64,000 nucleotides of DNA from Bradyrhizobium cytisi (GCF_008123515.1 NZ_VSSR01000060.1:1-64000); one strand, 5' to 3'; shown: positions 7,902-16,625, numbered from the stretch's first letter. Notes: generated from the sequence alone by a model not told the origin. Program-made: numbers and translations.

Positions 7902-9718
7902 ACGACTTCGTCGTCCGCTTCGCCAACGTCAACGGCTCCGGCTCGGCCAGCGCCAACGAGATGTTTGCGCGCGCGATCCTGCGTCATGGCGTGCCGGTTA
8001 GCCCACGCAACATCTTCCCCTCCAACATCCAGGGCCTGCCGACCTGGTATGAGGTGCGGGTGACGGAAGAGGGCCATCTCGGCGCCCGCGGCGGCGTCGA
8101 CCTGATGGTGGCGATGAACCCGCAGACCTGGGACAAGGACGTCGCCGGCATCGAGCCCGGCGGCTATCTGTTCTACGATTCCACCAAGCCGATGCCGTCG
8201 ACCAAATTCCGCGACGACATCACCGTGATCGGCGTGCCGCTGACCGCGATCACCAACTCGACCTATACCGATCCGCGCCAGCGCCAGCTGTTCAAGAACA
8301 TCATCTATTTGGGCGCGCTCTCGGCGCTGCTCGACATGGACCCGAAGCTGATCGAGCAGCTGATCGGCGAGCAATACAAAGGCAAGGAGAAGCTGCTCTC
8401 CTCCAACGTCCACGCGCTGCATTTGGGGCGCGACTGGGCACTGCAAAATTTGAAATGCCCGATCGGGCTGCGGGTGAAGAAGTCCGACACGGTCGGTGAC
8501 CGCATCTTCATCGAGGGCAACAGCGCGGCCGCGCTCGGCGCCGTCTATGGCGGCGCAACGGTCTGCGCCTGGTATCCGATCACGCCGTCCTCGTCGGTGG
8601 CGGAGGCTTTCACCGCCCATTGCAAGAAGTATCGGCACGATCCGGAGACCGGCAAGGCGAAATACGCGATCGTGCAGGGCGAGGATGAGCTGGCCTCGAT
8701 CGGCATCGTCATCGGCGCCTCCTGGAATGGCGCACGCGCCTTCACCGCCACATCCGGCCCCGGCATCTCCCTGATGACCGAGTTCATCGGCCTCTCCTAC
8801 TTTGCCGAGATCCCGGCCGTGATCATGAACATCCAGCGCGCCGGTCCCTCCACGGGCATGCCGACCCGCACCCAGCAATGCGACATCATCGCCTGCGCCT
8901 ATGCTTCGCACGGCGACACCAAGCATGTGCTGCTGTTCCCGGAAGATCCGGCCGAGGCCTTCGAGTTCGCGGCCGCCGCGTTCGATCTCGCCGAGCGGCT
9001 CCAGACCACGATCTTCCTGATGCTCGATCTCGACATCGGCATGAACCACCGGCTCTGCCGCCCGCTGAAATGGGACGATTCCAAGCAATATGACCGCGGC
9101 AAGGTGATGACGGCGGAGATGCTGGAAGAAGGCCGTGACTTCGGCCGCTACCTCGACGTCGACGGCGACGGCATTCCCTACCGCACCTATCCCGGCACGC
9201 ATCCGACCAGGGGCTCCTATTTCACCCGCGGCACGTCGCGTGATCGCTATGCGCGTTATTCCGAGGAAGGCTCGGTCTATGCGGACAACATGCAGCGTCT
9301 GGTGCGCAAGTTCGAGACCGCGCAGGACCTGGTGCCGCGGCCGCTCCAGGCCAATGCGGAGCGGCCGACCAAATATGGCGTGATCTATTTCGGCTCGACC
9401 TCGCCGGCGATGGACGAAGCGATCGGATTGCTTGAGGCACGCGGGCATCAGCTCGATCGCCTGCGCATCCGCGCCTTCCCGTTCCATTCGAGCGTGGCGA
9501 GCTTCCTCGCCGAGCACGATTTCGTCTACGTCGTCGAGCAGAACCGCGATAGCCAGCTCCGTCAGCTCATCGTCAACGAGAACGGCATCGACCCGATCCG
9601 CCTCGTGCCGATCGTGCATTACGACGGCTCACCGATCACCGCCCGCTACATCGCAAAAGCCATTGGCGACCACCAGGATCACCTCAAGGTGACCCCGCTC
9701 CGCAAGGCCGTGTCATGA
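7871..9718 (+). CDS. korA: 2-oxoacid:acceptor oxidoreductase, fused gamma-alpha subunit
   Basis: A 615-residue protein. Residues 1 to about 195 are the gamma (catalytic/CoA-side) domain, beginning MSDKKPISSVNDFVVRFANV and reading NGSGSASANEM. The rest is the pyruvate-ferredoxin-oxidoreductase alpha domain with GNSAAALGAVYGG, WYPITPSSS and the TSGPGISLMTE motif. The length fits the gamma-alpha fusion typical of KorA. The enzyme oxidises a 2-oxoacid, probably 2-oxoglutarate, to its CoA thioester and reduces low-potential Fe-S centres. The ATG at 7871 lies inside the previous gene, and its stop overlaps korB (ATGA). Confidence 0.88.
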   Translation: MSDKKPISSVNDFVVRFANVNGSGSASANEMFARAILRHGVPVSPRNIFPSNIQGLPTWYEVRVTEEGHLGARGGVDLMVAMNPQTWDKDVAGIEPGGYLFYDSTKPMPSTKFRDDITVIGVPLTAITNSTYTDPRQRQLFKNIIYLGALSALLDMDPKLIEQLIGEQYKGKEKLLSSNVHALHLGRDWALQNLKCPIGLRVKKSDTVGDRIFIEGNSAAALGAVYGGATVCAWYPITPSSSVAEAFTAHCKKYRHDPETGKAKYAIVQGEDELASIGIVIGASWNGARAFTATSGPGISLMTEFIGLSYFAEIPAVIMNIQRAGPSTGMPTRTQQCDIIACAYASHGDTKHVLLFPEDPAEAFEFAAAAFDLAERLQTTIFLMLDLDIGMNHRLCRPLKWDDSKQYDRGKVMTAEMLEEGRDFGRYLDVDGDGIPYRTYPGTHPTRGSYFTRGTSRDRYARYSEEGSVYADNMQRLVRKFETAQDLVPRPLQANAERPTKYGVIYFGSTSPAMDEAIGLLEARGHQLDRLRIRAFPFHSSVASFLAEHDFVYVVEQNRDSQLRQLIVNENGIDPIRLVPIVHYDGSPITARYIAKAIGDHQDHLKVTPLRKAVS

Positions 9719-10770
9719 CCTATATTGCCAAGCCGAAATTTCATCACCCGGGCCTCAAGAAGAATGAGCTCGGCTACACGCATCGCGACTACGAAGGAAA
9801 AATCTCGACGTTGTGCGCCGGCTGCGGCCATGACTCGATCACGGCCTCGATCATCGAAGCCTGCTACGAGCTCTCGATCGAGCCGCATCGGGTGGCAAAA
9901 ATTTCCGGCATCGGCTGCTCGTCGAAGACGCCGGATTATTTCCTCGGCAATTCGCACGGCTTCAACTCCGTGCACGGCCGCATGCCCAGCGTGCTGACCG
10001 GGGCCAATCTCGCCAATCGCGATCTGATCTATCTCGGCGTTTCCGGCGACGGCGATTCCGCCTCGATCGGCTTCGGCCAGTTCGCGCATTCGATCCGGCG
10101 CGGCGTCAACATGACCTATATCGTCGAGAACAACGGCGTCTACGGCCTGACCAAGGGCCAGTTCTCGGCGACCGCCGACCGTGGCTCGAAGTCGAAGAAG
10201 GGCGTGACCAACACCGACAACGCGATTGATCTCGTCGCGATCGCGCTGCAGCTCGGCGCCACCTTCGTGGCGCGCTCGTTCTCCGGCGACAAGGCCCAGC
10301 TCGTGCCGCTGATCGCGGCTGCGATCGGCCACAAGGGCGCGTCCTTCATCGACGTCATCAGCCCCTGCATCGCCTTCAACAACCACGCCGGCTCGACCAA
10401 GAGCTTTGATTATGTCCGCGAGCACAACGACGCCGTGAACCGGCTCGACGTGCTGGTCGGCCGCGATCCCATTGCAGTGGACTATGCGCCGGGCACGGTG
10501 CAGGTGGTCGAGCAGCATGACGGCAGCAAGATCGCGCTGCGCAAGATCGACGCCGACTACGATCCGCATGACCGGCTCGGCGCCCAGACCTTCCTCGCGA
10601 GGCACGCCGCCAAGGGCCAGATCGTCACCGGGCTGCTTTACGTCGATCCCGACGCGGAAGATCTGCACAGCCATCTCAACACGGTCGAGGCGCCGCTCAA
10701 CACGCTGGAAGCGGATACGCTCTGCCCGGGCTCGGCGGCGCTGGACAAGTTCAACGCCAGCCTGCGTTAA
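9715..10770 (+). CDS. korB: 2-oxoacid:ferredoxin oxidoreductase beta subunit
   Basis: A 351-residue thiamine-pyrophosphate-binding subunit. The TPP/Mg motif begins at GDGD (residues 111-114) and continues through NNGVYGLTKGQ. Cluster ligands appear in LCAGCGH (Cys34, Cys37) and GIGCSS (Cys68). With KorA it forms the catalytic heterodimer. The substrate cannot be fixed from sequence alone: 2-oxoglutarate is most likely given the family, but pyruvate or another 2-oxoacid is possible. It is the last gene of the three-gene operon. Confidence 0.88.
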   Translation: MTYIAKPKFHHPGLKKNELGYTHRDYEGKISTLCAGCGHDSITASIIEACYELSIEPHRVAKISGIGCSSKTPDYFLGNSHGFNSVHGRMPSVLTGANLANRDLIYLGVSGDGDSASIGFGQFAHSIRRGVNMTYIVENNGVYGLTKGQFSATADRGSKSKKGVTNTDNAIDLVAIALQLGATFVARSFSGDKAQLVPLIAAAIGHKGASFIDVISPCIAFNNHAGSTKSFDYVREHNDAVNRLDVLVGRDPIAVDYAPGTVQVVEQHDGSKIALRKIDADYDPHDRLGAQTFLARHAAKGQIVTGLLYVDPDAEDLHSHLNTVEAPLNTLEADTLCPGSAALDKFNASLR

Positions 10771-10790
10771 ACACCGGCGTCGCGATTCCG

Positions 10791-10825
10791 AGGCGCGTTC
10801 GTCCCCGAGCGCGCCTTAGCCTTTT
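10791..10825 (+). terminator. Weak terminator-like hairpin after korB
   Basis: AGGCGCG at 10791-10797 pairs perfectly with CGCGCCT at 10810-10816, 20 bp after the korB stop, followed by a short T-containing run (CCTTTTGG). The U-tract is poor, so efficiency is uncertain. Confidence 0.4.
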
Positions 10826-10894
10826 GGACCAAAGTGACGGCTTTCCGTCTGCAAATCTTGTTTGCTATGGTCAGCCTGCAGGCAGGGATCACGT

Positions 10895-12226
10895 ATGCAG
10901 CCGGTTACGCAGTACGCCAGGAGCGGAGACGTCCACGTTGCCTACCAGGCGTTCGGCGACGGTCCGATCAATCTTGTTCTGGTGCCGGGCTTCGTGTCCA
11001 ACGTCGAGAACTACTGGGACCAACCCGACCTCGCTCGCTTCCTGACCCGCCTTGCGGGCTACGCGCGCGTCGTCACCTTCGACAAGCGAGGTACCGGCGG
11101 ATCCGATCGCGTCAGCGAACTCCCGGGCCTCGACGTGCGCATGGACGATCTGCGTGCCGTGATGGACGCGGCTGGCATCGAGCAGGCTGCCCTGCTCGGG
11201 ATCTCAGAGGGCGCGCCACTCTCCATTCTGTTTGCGGCCACCTATCCGCATCGGTGCCGCGCGCTCGTGCTTTACGGCAGCTTTTCGCGCTTCTCCTATT
11301 GGTTTGCGACCGACGAGGCGCTTGCGGCATTCTTCGACTATGTCGAGAAAGCCTGGGGCACCGGCGGCAGCATCCAGAAGTTCGCGCCGTCGCGGGCGAA
11401 CGACGCCGCGTTTCAGCGCTGGTGGGGGCGCAACGAGCGACTGGGCGCCAGCCCGGCCGCAGTGACGGCCTTGATGCGCATGAACAGCCAGATCGAGATC
11501 GGCGGCGTATTGCCGGCAGTTCGTGTGCCAACCCTCGTCATCCACCGGACCGGGGACCAAGTCGTCAACGTCGCGGGCGGGCGCGACGTCGCCGCGAAAA
11601 TTCCCGGAGCGCGTCTGGCGGAATTTCCCGGGAGCGATCACCTCTTCTATGTCGGCGAGAACGCCGACGACATTTCCGATGCGATCGAGGAATTCCTGAC
11701 GGGAGCACGTGGTTCCGCAGTGGCTGATCGCGTGCTGGCAACGGTGCTGTTCACCGATATCGTGGGTTCGACTGAAAAGGCCGCCAGCCTCGGCGATCGT
11801 CGTTGGCGCGCCCTGCTTGACGACCATCACGCCATGGTCCGCAGCATCCTCGCTCGCTTCAGGGGCCATGAGGTCAAGACCACCGGCGACGGGTTTTTCG
11901 CGACGTTTGACGGGCCTGCGCGCGGGGTCCGTTGTGCTCGAGCGATCGCTGATGAAGTCAGGTCGCTCGGCATCGATATTCGCGCCGGCCTGCATACGGG
12001 CGAATGCGAGATCATCGACGATGATGTCGGCGGGATCGCCGTCCACATCGGGGCACGGGTCGCGGCGCTGGCCGGCGCCGGGGAAGTATTGGTGTCGAGC
12101 ACCGTGAAGGATCTCGTCGCTGGGTCTGGCCTCCGCTTTGGCAGCCGTGGTGTCACGCCACTGAAGGGCGTTCCCGGCGAATGGCAAATCTTTGCCGCCG
12201 AAAGCTCTATCTCACCCGCACCGTGA
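10895..12226 (+). CDS. Alpha/beta hydrolase-class III adenylate/guanylate cyclase fusion
   Basis: A 443-residue cytosolic protein. Residues 1-270 are an alpha/beta hydrolase with the nucleophile elbow GISEG (Ser104), an acid in HRTGDQVV (Asp221) and His249 in GSDHLFY. Residues 280-435 are a class III nucleotide cyclase with the metal-binding Asp in FTDIVGST (Asp288) and in KTTGDGF (Asp332). The fusion is recurrent in rhizobia, and the hydrolase is assumed to be a ligand-sensing or regulatory module. The ATG at 10895 follows AGGGATC. The last codons are unusual: they lie within a decayed, oppositely oriented DUF4399 fragment, so the C-terminal ISPAP is not ancestral cyclase sequence. Confidence 0.85.
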   Translation: MQPVTQYARSGDVHVAYQAFGDGPINLVLVPGFVSNVENYWDQPDLARFLTRLAGYARVVTFDKRGTGGSDRVSELPGLDVRMDDLRAVMDAAGIEQAALLGISEGAPLSILFAATYPHRCRALVLYGSFSRFSYWFATDEALAAFFDYVEKAWGTGGSIQKFAPSRANDAAFQRWWGRNERLGASPAAVTALMRMNSQIEIGGVLPAVRVPTLVIHRTGDQVVNVAGGRDVAAKIPGARLAEFPGSDHLFYVGENADDISDAIEEFLTGARGSAVADRVLATVLFTDIVGSTEKAASLGDRRWRALLDDHHAMVRSILARFRGHEVKTTGDGFFATFDGPARGVRCARAIADEVRSLGIDIRAGLHTGECEIIDDDVGGIAVHIGARVAALAGAGEVLVSSTVKDLVAGSGLRFGSRGVTPLKGVPGEWQIFAAESSISPAP

Positions 12227-12305
12227 TCTTGCTCGAAACGACCGGCGGCTCGAACGGATCATGCTTGGCATCGCTCTGCACCAGTTGCAACGCGCGGCCC
12301 GGGCG
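12207..12305 (-). pseudogene. 3' remnant of a duplicated DUF4399 gene
   Basis: Read on the minus strand, this stretch encodes ALQLVQSDAKHDPFEPPVVS then SKITVRVR and a stop. The intact gene at 12325-12774 reads TLQLVLGDAKHYPFDPPVVS then DKITVRVR. About 30 C-terminal codons are therefore duplicated and degenerate, with no upstream coding part. The fragment overlaps the 3' end of the cyclase on the other strand. Confidence 0.82.
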
Positions 12306-12324
12306 AGAGCCCAGCCTGCGTTGA

Positions 12325-12774
12325 TCATTTGCTCCGCGCTGAAACGGGCTGCCTGACGCGCACGGTGATCTTGTCCGAGACAACCGGCGGGTCGAACGGG
12401 TAGTGCTTCGCATCGCCCAGCACCAGTTGAAGGGTGTGGGTCCCGGGCGGAAGCTCGAGAAAAGTTTCTGTCTGCCCTGCCCCGAAATGCAGATGCGACT
12501 TGTCCTGCGGGATCGGCTCCTTCGGATCGATGGGGTCGTTGACGTCGACCAGCAAATGATGGTGGCCGGCGTTCTGATAGTCGTCGCCGGCATGCGTCAC
12601 ACCCATGTTGCGCAGGCCGAACCGGACCAGGAATCCGCCGCGCACCCTTTGCCCGTCATACGGGGTTATAAAATAAACCTTTGCGTCCTTTGGAGCAGCC
12701 TTACCCTGCGAGAAGGCCATGCCCGGGAGCAATGCGAGCACCGCCGACAGCGCAACGCAGCGAAGGATTTGCAT
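12325..12774 (-). CDS. DUF4399 family secreted protein
   Basis: A 149-residue exported protein. Residues 1-23 form a signal peptide (MQILRCVALSAVLALLPGMA then FSQG). The mature part has the DUF4399 features HAGDDYQNAGHHHLLVD and LHFGAGQTE with clustered His residues, and ends in PPVVSDKITVRV. The family is periplasmic and of unknown function; the His cluster suggests metal or small-ligand binding. GGAG lies before the ATG at 12774, which begins 16 bp after the cyclase-FGE gene, so the two probably form one transcript. Confidence 0.8.
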   Translation of the reverse strand: MQILRCVALSAVLALLPGMAFSQGKAAPKDAKVYFITPYDGQRVRGGFLVRFGLRNMGVTHAGDDYQNAGHHHLLVDVNDPIDPKEPIPQDKSHLHFGAGQTETFLELPPGTHTLQLVLGDAKHYPFDPPVVSDKITVRVRQPVSARSK

Positions 12775-12790
12775 CAATCTACTCCGGCAG

Positions 12791-14323
12791 TTAAGGACTG
12801 AGCGCGACACGGAAGCCATGCGTCGGGTAACGAACATTGGTATCGTAACCGTCGCGGTTGGACGGGCGCACGTATCTCAAGTCGTTCTTCCAGGAGCCCG
12901 AGCGCAGGACGTGCGAGCTGCAGTCCCCACCGCTCCATGCCGAACCGTCATTGGGCGCGCCCTGATAGCTCTTGTGCCAGCAGTCCTCGACCCACTGGTC
13001 GACGGCGCCGCCCATGTCGTAGAGACCAAAAGGATTGGGCTTGAAGCTGCCGACTTTCGCCGGCTGCTCGGCCACGGCATCACCGCAGTCCTTGCACCCG
13101 GCCATGCCCTGCTGGGACTTGTCGCCCCACCAATACTTTGTCGACGTCCCGCCGCGCGCCGCATGTTCCCATTCGGCTTCGCTTGGGAGCCGGTAAGGCT
13201 TCTTCGTCGTCTGCACGAGGAACGCGACATATTGCTGTGCGTCGGTCCAGCTCACATTGGTGATTGGCGCATCGTCCTTGCCGGTGGCCGTGAATCCGCA
13301 CGCCTTGGCGGCGGCGCATTCGTTCCATTCCTGCACTGTCACCGGATATTTTCCGATCGAGAATGGCTTGACCGTGACCTGGTGGACAGGACGTTCGGTC
13401 GGATCATCATTGCTTCCCATCGCAAAGCTGCCGCCGCGAACAGCGATCATCTCGGGTTCACGGACCGGTGCCGCTGTCGGTTGGCTGGGCGCAGGAGTGG
13501 GCGACGCAGGCGCTGAGGCCAGTGAGGGCGACGGTTGCGGTGTCTGCGTCGCCGCCTCGCGCGGCGACGGCTGCGGGATCGGCGATGCGGCCGGAGAAGC
13601 GGTCGGCGTGGCCGCCTGCTCGCCCACCCTGCCCTCCGGCTGCGCCAGCAGATACCAAAGCACGCCCGTGGCAATGACCAGCAGCGTGATGCCCAGGAGA
13701 AAGATCAGGGTATTCTCGCGCCGGCCGCGCGTCCTGCCGACTGCATCTGCATCCGGCAGCACACGATAGATGCGCACGGGATCCGTGATGTTCTTGACCT
13801 TGCGATCCCCGAGCGACTCATAGCCGCACACCACCTTGTGCTTGATCTGCTCGTAGATCGCGCCCGAGATGTAGACCTGACCGGGCTCGGCAATGCCCTC
13901 GATGCGTGTGGCGATGTTGACGCCATCGCCGTAGATGTCGTCCGGCTCAACGATGACATCACCGAGATTGACGCCAATTCGGTATTCGATCCGGGAGTCC
14001 CTCGGTATCGAGGCATTGCGGCCAACGAGGTTCTGCTGGATGACAATGCTGCATCGAACGGCCTCGACGGGGCTGTCGAAGATGGCGATGAAACCATCGC
14101 CCGTGGTCTTCACCAGATTTCCATGGTGCTCGACGATGCTGGGTTCGATGAGGTCCCGCTCGATCCGCTTGACGCGGACATGCGTGCCTTCCTCGTCGGC
14201 CTGCATCAAGCGGCTGTAGGATGCGATGTCACCGACAATGATGGCTGCGAGACGACGAGGCATCCCGCCGTGCGGAGGCGGCTCGTTCGTATTCCCGGAT
14301 CTGAAGTTGCGAATTTCGCCCAT
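12791..14323 (-). CDS. Class III cyclase-TM-formylglycine-generating-enzyme-like chimera
   Basis: A 510-residue membrane protein. Residues 20-190 are a class III adenylate/guanylate cyclase with metal Asp32 (VGDIASYS) and Asp76 (KTTGDGF). One transmembrane helix lies at 204-226, then a Pro/Ala/Ser/Thr linker to about 290. Residues 291-510 are a SUMF1/FGE-sulfatase domain (GGSFAMGS, PSEAEWEHAARGG, VEDCWH, RSGSWKNDLRYVRPS). The topology places the cyclase in the cytosol and the FGE domain in the periplasm, suggesting a sensor-effector. GGAG nine bases upstream supports the ATG at 14323 over an in-frame GTG at 14338. Whether the FGE domain is catalytic or only ligand-binding is unknown. Confidence 0.82.
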   Translation of the reverse strand: MGEIRNFRSGNTNEPPPHGGMPRRLAAIIVGDIASYSRLMQADEEGTHVRVKRIERDLIEPSIVEHHGNLVKTTGDGFIAIFDSPVEAVRCSIVIQQNLVGRNASIPRDSRIEYRIGVNLGDVIVEPDDIYGDGVNIATRIEGIAEPGQVYISGAIYEQIKHKVVCGYESLGDRKVKNITDPVRIYRVLPDADAVGRTRGRRENTLIFLLGITLLVIATGVLWYLLAQPEGRVGEQAATPTASPAASPIPQPSPREAATQTPQPSPSLASAPASPTPAPSQPTAAPVREPEMIAVRGGSFAMGSNDDPTERPVHQVTVKPFSIGKYPVTVQEWNECAAAKACGFTATGKDDAPITNVSWTDAQQYVAFLVQTTKKPYRLPSEAEWEHAARGGTSTKYWWGDKSQQGMAGCKDCGDAVAEQPAKVGSFKPNPFGLYDMGGAVDQWVEDCWHKSYQGAPNDGSAWSGGDCSSHVLRSGSWKNDLRYVRPSNRDGYDTNVRYPTHGFRVALSP

Positions 14324-14605
14324 TGCGGGGGACTCCACAAAACCTACAAGAGGCGGCCCCAGCCTACGACTTCGAGAACCAATCGCGTGTGAACGCTATC
14401 ACATTGACGAACCGGGACAACGGCGAAGGGATCGCCGACAGCGAGTTCCGGAGAGCAAAGGGCTTACCCATTTGCCTGAACCTTCTTGCCCCAACCTGCG
14501 ACTAAGGCAACGCTCGGAGCACCGATCTCGGCTCCGCGGAAGGGGGAGAGACAGGGTGACGGACGAGTTCGGCCGGCATGGTCGAGACGCCCGCTTTGGC
14601 GAACT

Positions 14606-15190
14606 CTAGCTGACAGGCTCCGGCGCGGGCTGAGGCTCCGGCACGGCATGGTCCGCGTGGGCCGGTCGTCCCGCGCCCCAATATTGCTTGCAGGTCTCGA
14701 GCAATGTTTCGGTGTTCATGGTCAGGCCGCCCGCTTTGACGATCACGCTGTCAGCGCCAAGCGCCTTGTTCATCAGCACCAAGGCTTGCGTCGCAAATCC
14801 TCCGGAAAATCGCTCGGCGATGAGTGGGTCGACCTTGAGTACCACGAATTTCTGCGTGCGCTGCTCCCAGAGCATGATCTTTCGCACGGCGCTCCAGGCG
14901 ATGGTCTCGCCGGCGAGCCTGGTGTCGCGGATGCCGACGCGGCTGATGAAGACCACCGGCTGCCGCGCGGAGAACAGCCGCCAGAGCATGCGGCAGGTGG
15001 CAAGGCCGAAGAACACCGCACCGACATAGCAGGCGGCGACCTGGAACGAGGTGATGTTCTTGCCTTCCTGCCAGGTGAATGCGAGCCCGGCAAAGAGCAG
15101 CGTCAGTAGCCCGCTGCCACCGAAAAGCGTCAGCAGGCGGGCTCGCGAATAGCCGATCGCAAGATTGGGCAAGTTTTGACTTTCGGACAT
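14606..15190 (-). CDS. STM3941-like two-helix membrane protein
   Basis: A 194-residue protein with two transmembrane helices at about residues 19-36 and 48-66, then a soluble domain. Typical STM3941-family segments are RVGIRDTRLAGETIAWSAV and a PLIAERFSG motif, with a Pro-rich tail. The family is widespread but uncharacterised. GGAGGCG precedes the ATG at 15190. The 282 bp between this gene and the cyclase-FGE gene hold nothing that I can identify. Confidence 0.62.
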   Translation of the reverse strand: MSESQNLPNLAIGYSRARLLTLFGGSGLLTLLFAGLAFTWQEGKNITSFQVAACYVGAVFFGLATCRMLWRLFSARQPVVFISRVGIRDTRLAGETIAWSAVRKIMLWEQRTQKFVVLKVDPLIAERFSGGFATQALVLMNKALGADSVIVKAGGLTMNTETLLETCKQYWGAGRPAHADHAVPEPQPAPEPVS

Positions 15191-15387
15191 TTCGATCGCC
15201 TCCAGCCATTTGCAACAATCTGGGGTCTATCCACGCCCCTCCCTTGCAACGGTTAAGCCTGGAACCTTGCGCGAGGCTGCCCGCGCGAGGCGCAGTTGAA
15301 CGCACCGTGTCCAGCTTGCGACTAACGGCCAGTTGGCCCCCACCCTGCCGATGCGGGCCGTCAATGGCTGACGTATCCGGTGCGATC

Positions 15388-16008
15388 ATGAAGCTTGCCC
15401 TCATCCTTCCGCTTGCTTTTGCCGCCTTCATCGGCGCCGCCCGGGCCGAGGAGGCCGACGACATCCGCGAGGCGAGCAAGACCGAAGCCGAGACCTTCAA
15501 CGCGCGCATGTATGCGGGCACGCCCGGCAAGACGGCCTATGCCTGCTTCGTCCGCCGCTACGATGCCGAGCACCTGGCGCGGCATCCGATGCAGAAGGTC
15601 GCCTCGATGACGCTGCTGGTCTCGGCGGAGATCGACAGCGAGGACAGGCAGCTCCACAACTCCTTCCGGCTCGGCTTCCGGTATCGCCACCGCAACGGCG
15701 ATTTCGACTCCAGCGGCTCCTGTCACCACGTGGCGTTCACCAAGGACGGCGGCGAGGTCCGCCTCGGCTGCGGCGTCGATTGCGAGGGCGGTGGCATCGG
15801 TGTCGCACTCTCGAAGGACGACAAATCGGCCATCGTGCGGCTCGCGAGCATCAGGGTCTGGCTGCACAACAAGCCGGACGACGAGGCCGAGCGGTCGCTG
15901 GTCGCAGGCCACGACGACGGGATTTTCCGGCTCGACCGGACCGATAACAGCGAGTGCGCCGCGCTCGTGACCGACCGCAAGGAACTCGCCGCGCTCCGCC
16001 ACAAATGA
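15388..16008 (+). CDS. Hypothetical exported protein
   Basis: A 206-residue protein with a signal peptide (MKLALILPLAFAAFIGAARA, cleavage near EEADD). The mature part has paired Cys residues (SGSCHHVAF, LGCGVDCEGGG) that could form disulfides in the periplasm. I do not recognise the family beyond conserved hypothetical. The start was set at the ATG beginning the signal peptide; a longer open frame upstream from 15079 lacks coding character. Confidence 0.62.
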   Translation: MKLALILPLAFAAFIGAARAEEADDIREASKTEAETFNARMYAGTPGKTAYACFVRRYDAEHLARHPMQKVASMTLLVSAEIDSEDRQLHNSFRLGFRYRHRNGDFDSSGSCHHVAFTKDGGEVRLGCGVDCEGGGIGVALSKDDKSAIVRLASIRVWLHNKPDDEAERSLVAGHDDGIFRLDRTDNSECAALVTDRKELAALRHK

Positions 16009-16048
16009 TATGTCTCCGGCAAAGCCAGTCGCTGCGAGGGAGACCGCG

Positions 16049-16492
16049 ATGAACCGCCGGAACATCTTGTGGAGCACCGTCTCGGCGCTGGGCGCGGCGT
16101 TTGCCTCGCGCGCCAATGCTGCAACGGAAGCGAAATCGGACAGGCTGAAGGTCGTCTATCACCTCAGCGACGCCGACAAGGTCAATTTCGTGCTCGGCAA
16201 TATCCAGAACCACATCGACGGCGTCGGCGGCCCCGACCATGTCACGATCGCGCTGATAATCCACGGGCCGGCGTTGAAGGCATTCCACTTGGCGCAGGCC
16301 AACCCGGACATCAGCAAGCGGATCGGCGATTTCTCCAGGGACGGCGTCGAGCTCGCCGCCTGCGGCAACACGATGAAGGCGCAGAACATCACGCTGACGG
16401 ATCTGCTGCCGGGGTTTGTCAGCGCGGAGAAGGGCGGCGTGGTTCGTTTGGCCGAGCTGCAGTCGCAGGGGTATCTGTATCTGCGGCCGTAG
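16049..16492 (+). CDS. DsrE family protein with export signal
   Basis: A 147-residue protein. The N-terminus MNRRNILWSTVSALGAAFAS resembles a Tat or Sec signal (twin Arg, then hydrophobic, ending SRANA). The mature domain is DsrE-like: DRLKVVYHLSDADK, IALIIHGPALKAF and the Cys in LAACGNTM. Such proteins occur in sulfur-relay or periplasmic contexts. GAGGGAGA at 16036-16043 supports the ATG at 16049 rather than the in-frame ATG at 16010. It follows the preceding exported protein by 40 bp and may be cotranscribed. Confidence 0.72.
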   Translation: MNRRNILWSTVSALGAAFASRANAATEAKSDRLKVVYHLSDADKVNFVLGNIQNHIDGVGGPDHVTIALIIHGPALKAFHLAQANPDISKRIGDFSRDGVELAACGNTMKAQNITLTDLLPGFVSAEKGGVVRLAELQSQGYLYLRP

Positions 16493-16564
16493 GGCGCCGC
16501 CACATTCTCCGCCATTGCGACGGCGAGAGTGCATAGCGCCCTCTTCCAACTCATCCCGTCCCGC

Positions 16565-16593
16565 TTGACATACCCATAACCCTGTGGTTATGA
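16565..16593 (+). promoter_or_regulatory. Sigma-70-type promoter of the arsR-like operon
   Basis: TTGACA at 16565-16570, a 17-bp spacer, then TTATGA at 16588-16593. The spacer and -10 are occupied by an operator palindrome, the arrangement expected for autorepression. Confidence 0.68.
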
Positions 16594-16618
16594 ATTATCC
16601 ATAATCTACGAGTTATGG
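16575..16618. promoter_or_regulatory. Paired operator palindromes for the ArsR-type repressor
   Basis: CATAACCCTGTGGTTATG (16575-16592) is a perfect 7-4-7 inverted repeat overlapping the -10. CCATAATCTACGAGTTATGG (16599-16618) is a related near-palindrome. Both present ATAA and TTAT half-sites. They lie immediately before the repressor gene and are AT-rich in a GC-rich genome. Confidence 0.65.
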
Positions 16619-16625
16619 ATTTCGC

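Noticed and set aside
14425..14449. GGAAC element upstream of the cyclase-FGE gene (minus strand)
   Set aside because: The distance to the nearest TT is 17 rather than 18-19 bases and the -10 does not match, so it was not counted as a general-stress promoter.
14500..14580. Possible fragment of the rhizobial repeat seen at 18097
   Set aside because: Only a short GGGGGAGAGACAGGGTG-like stretch is similar and no inverted arm was found; too little to call.
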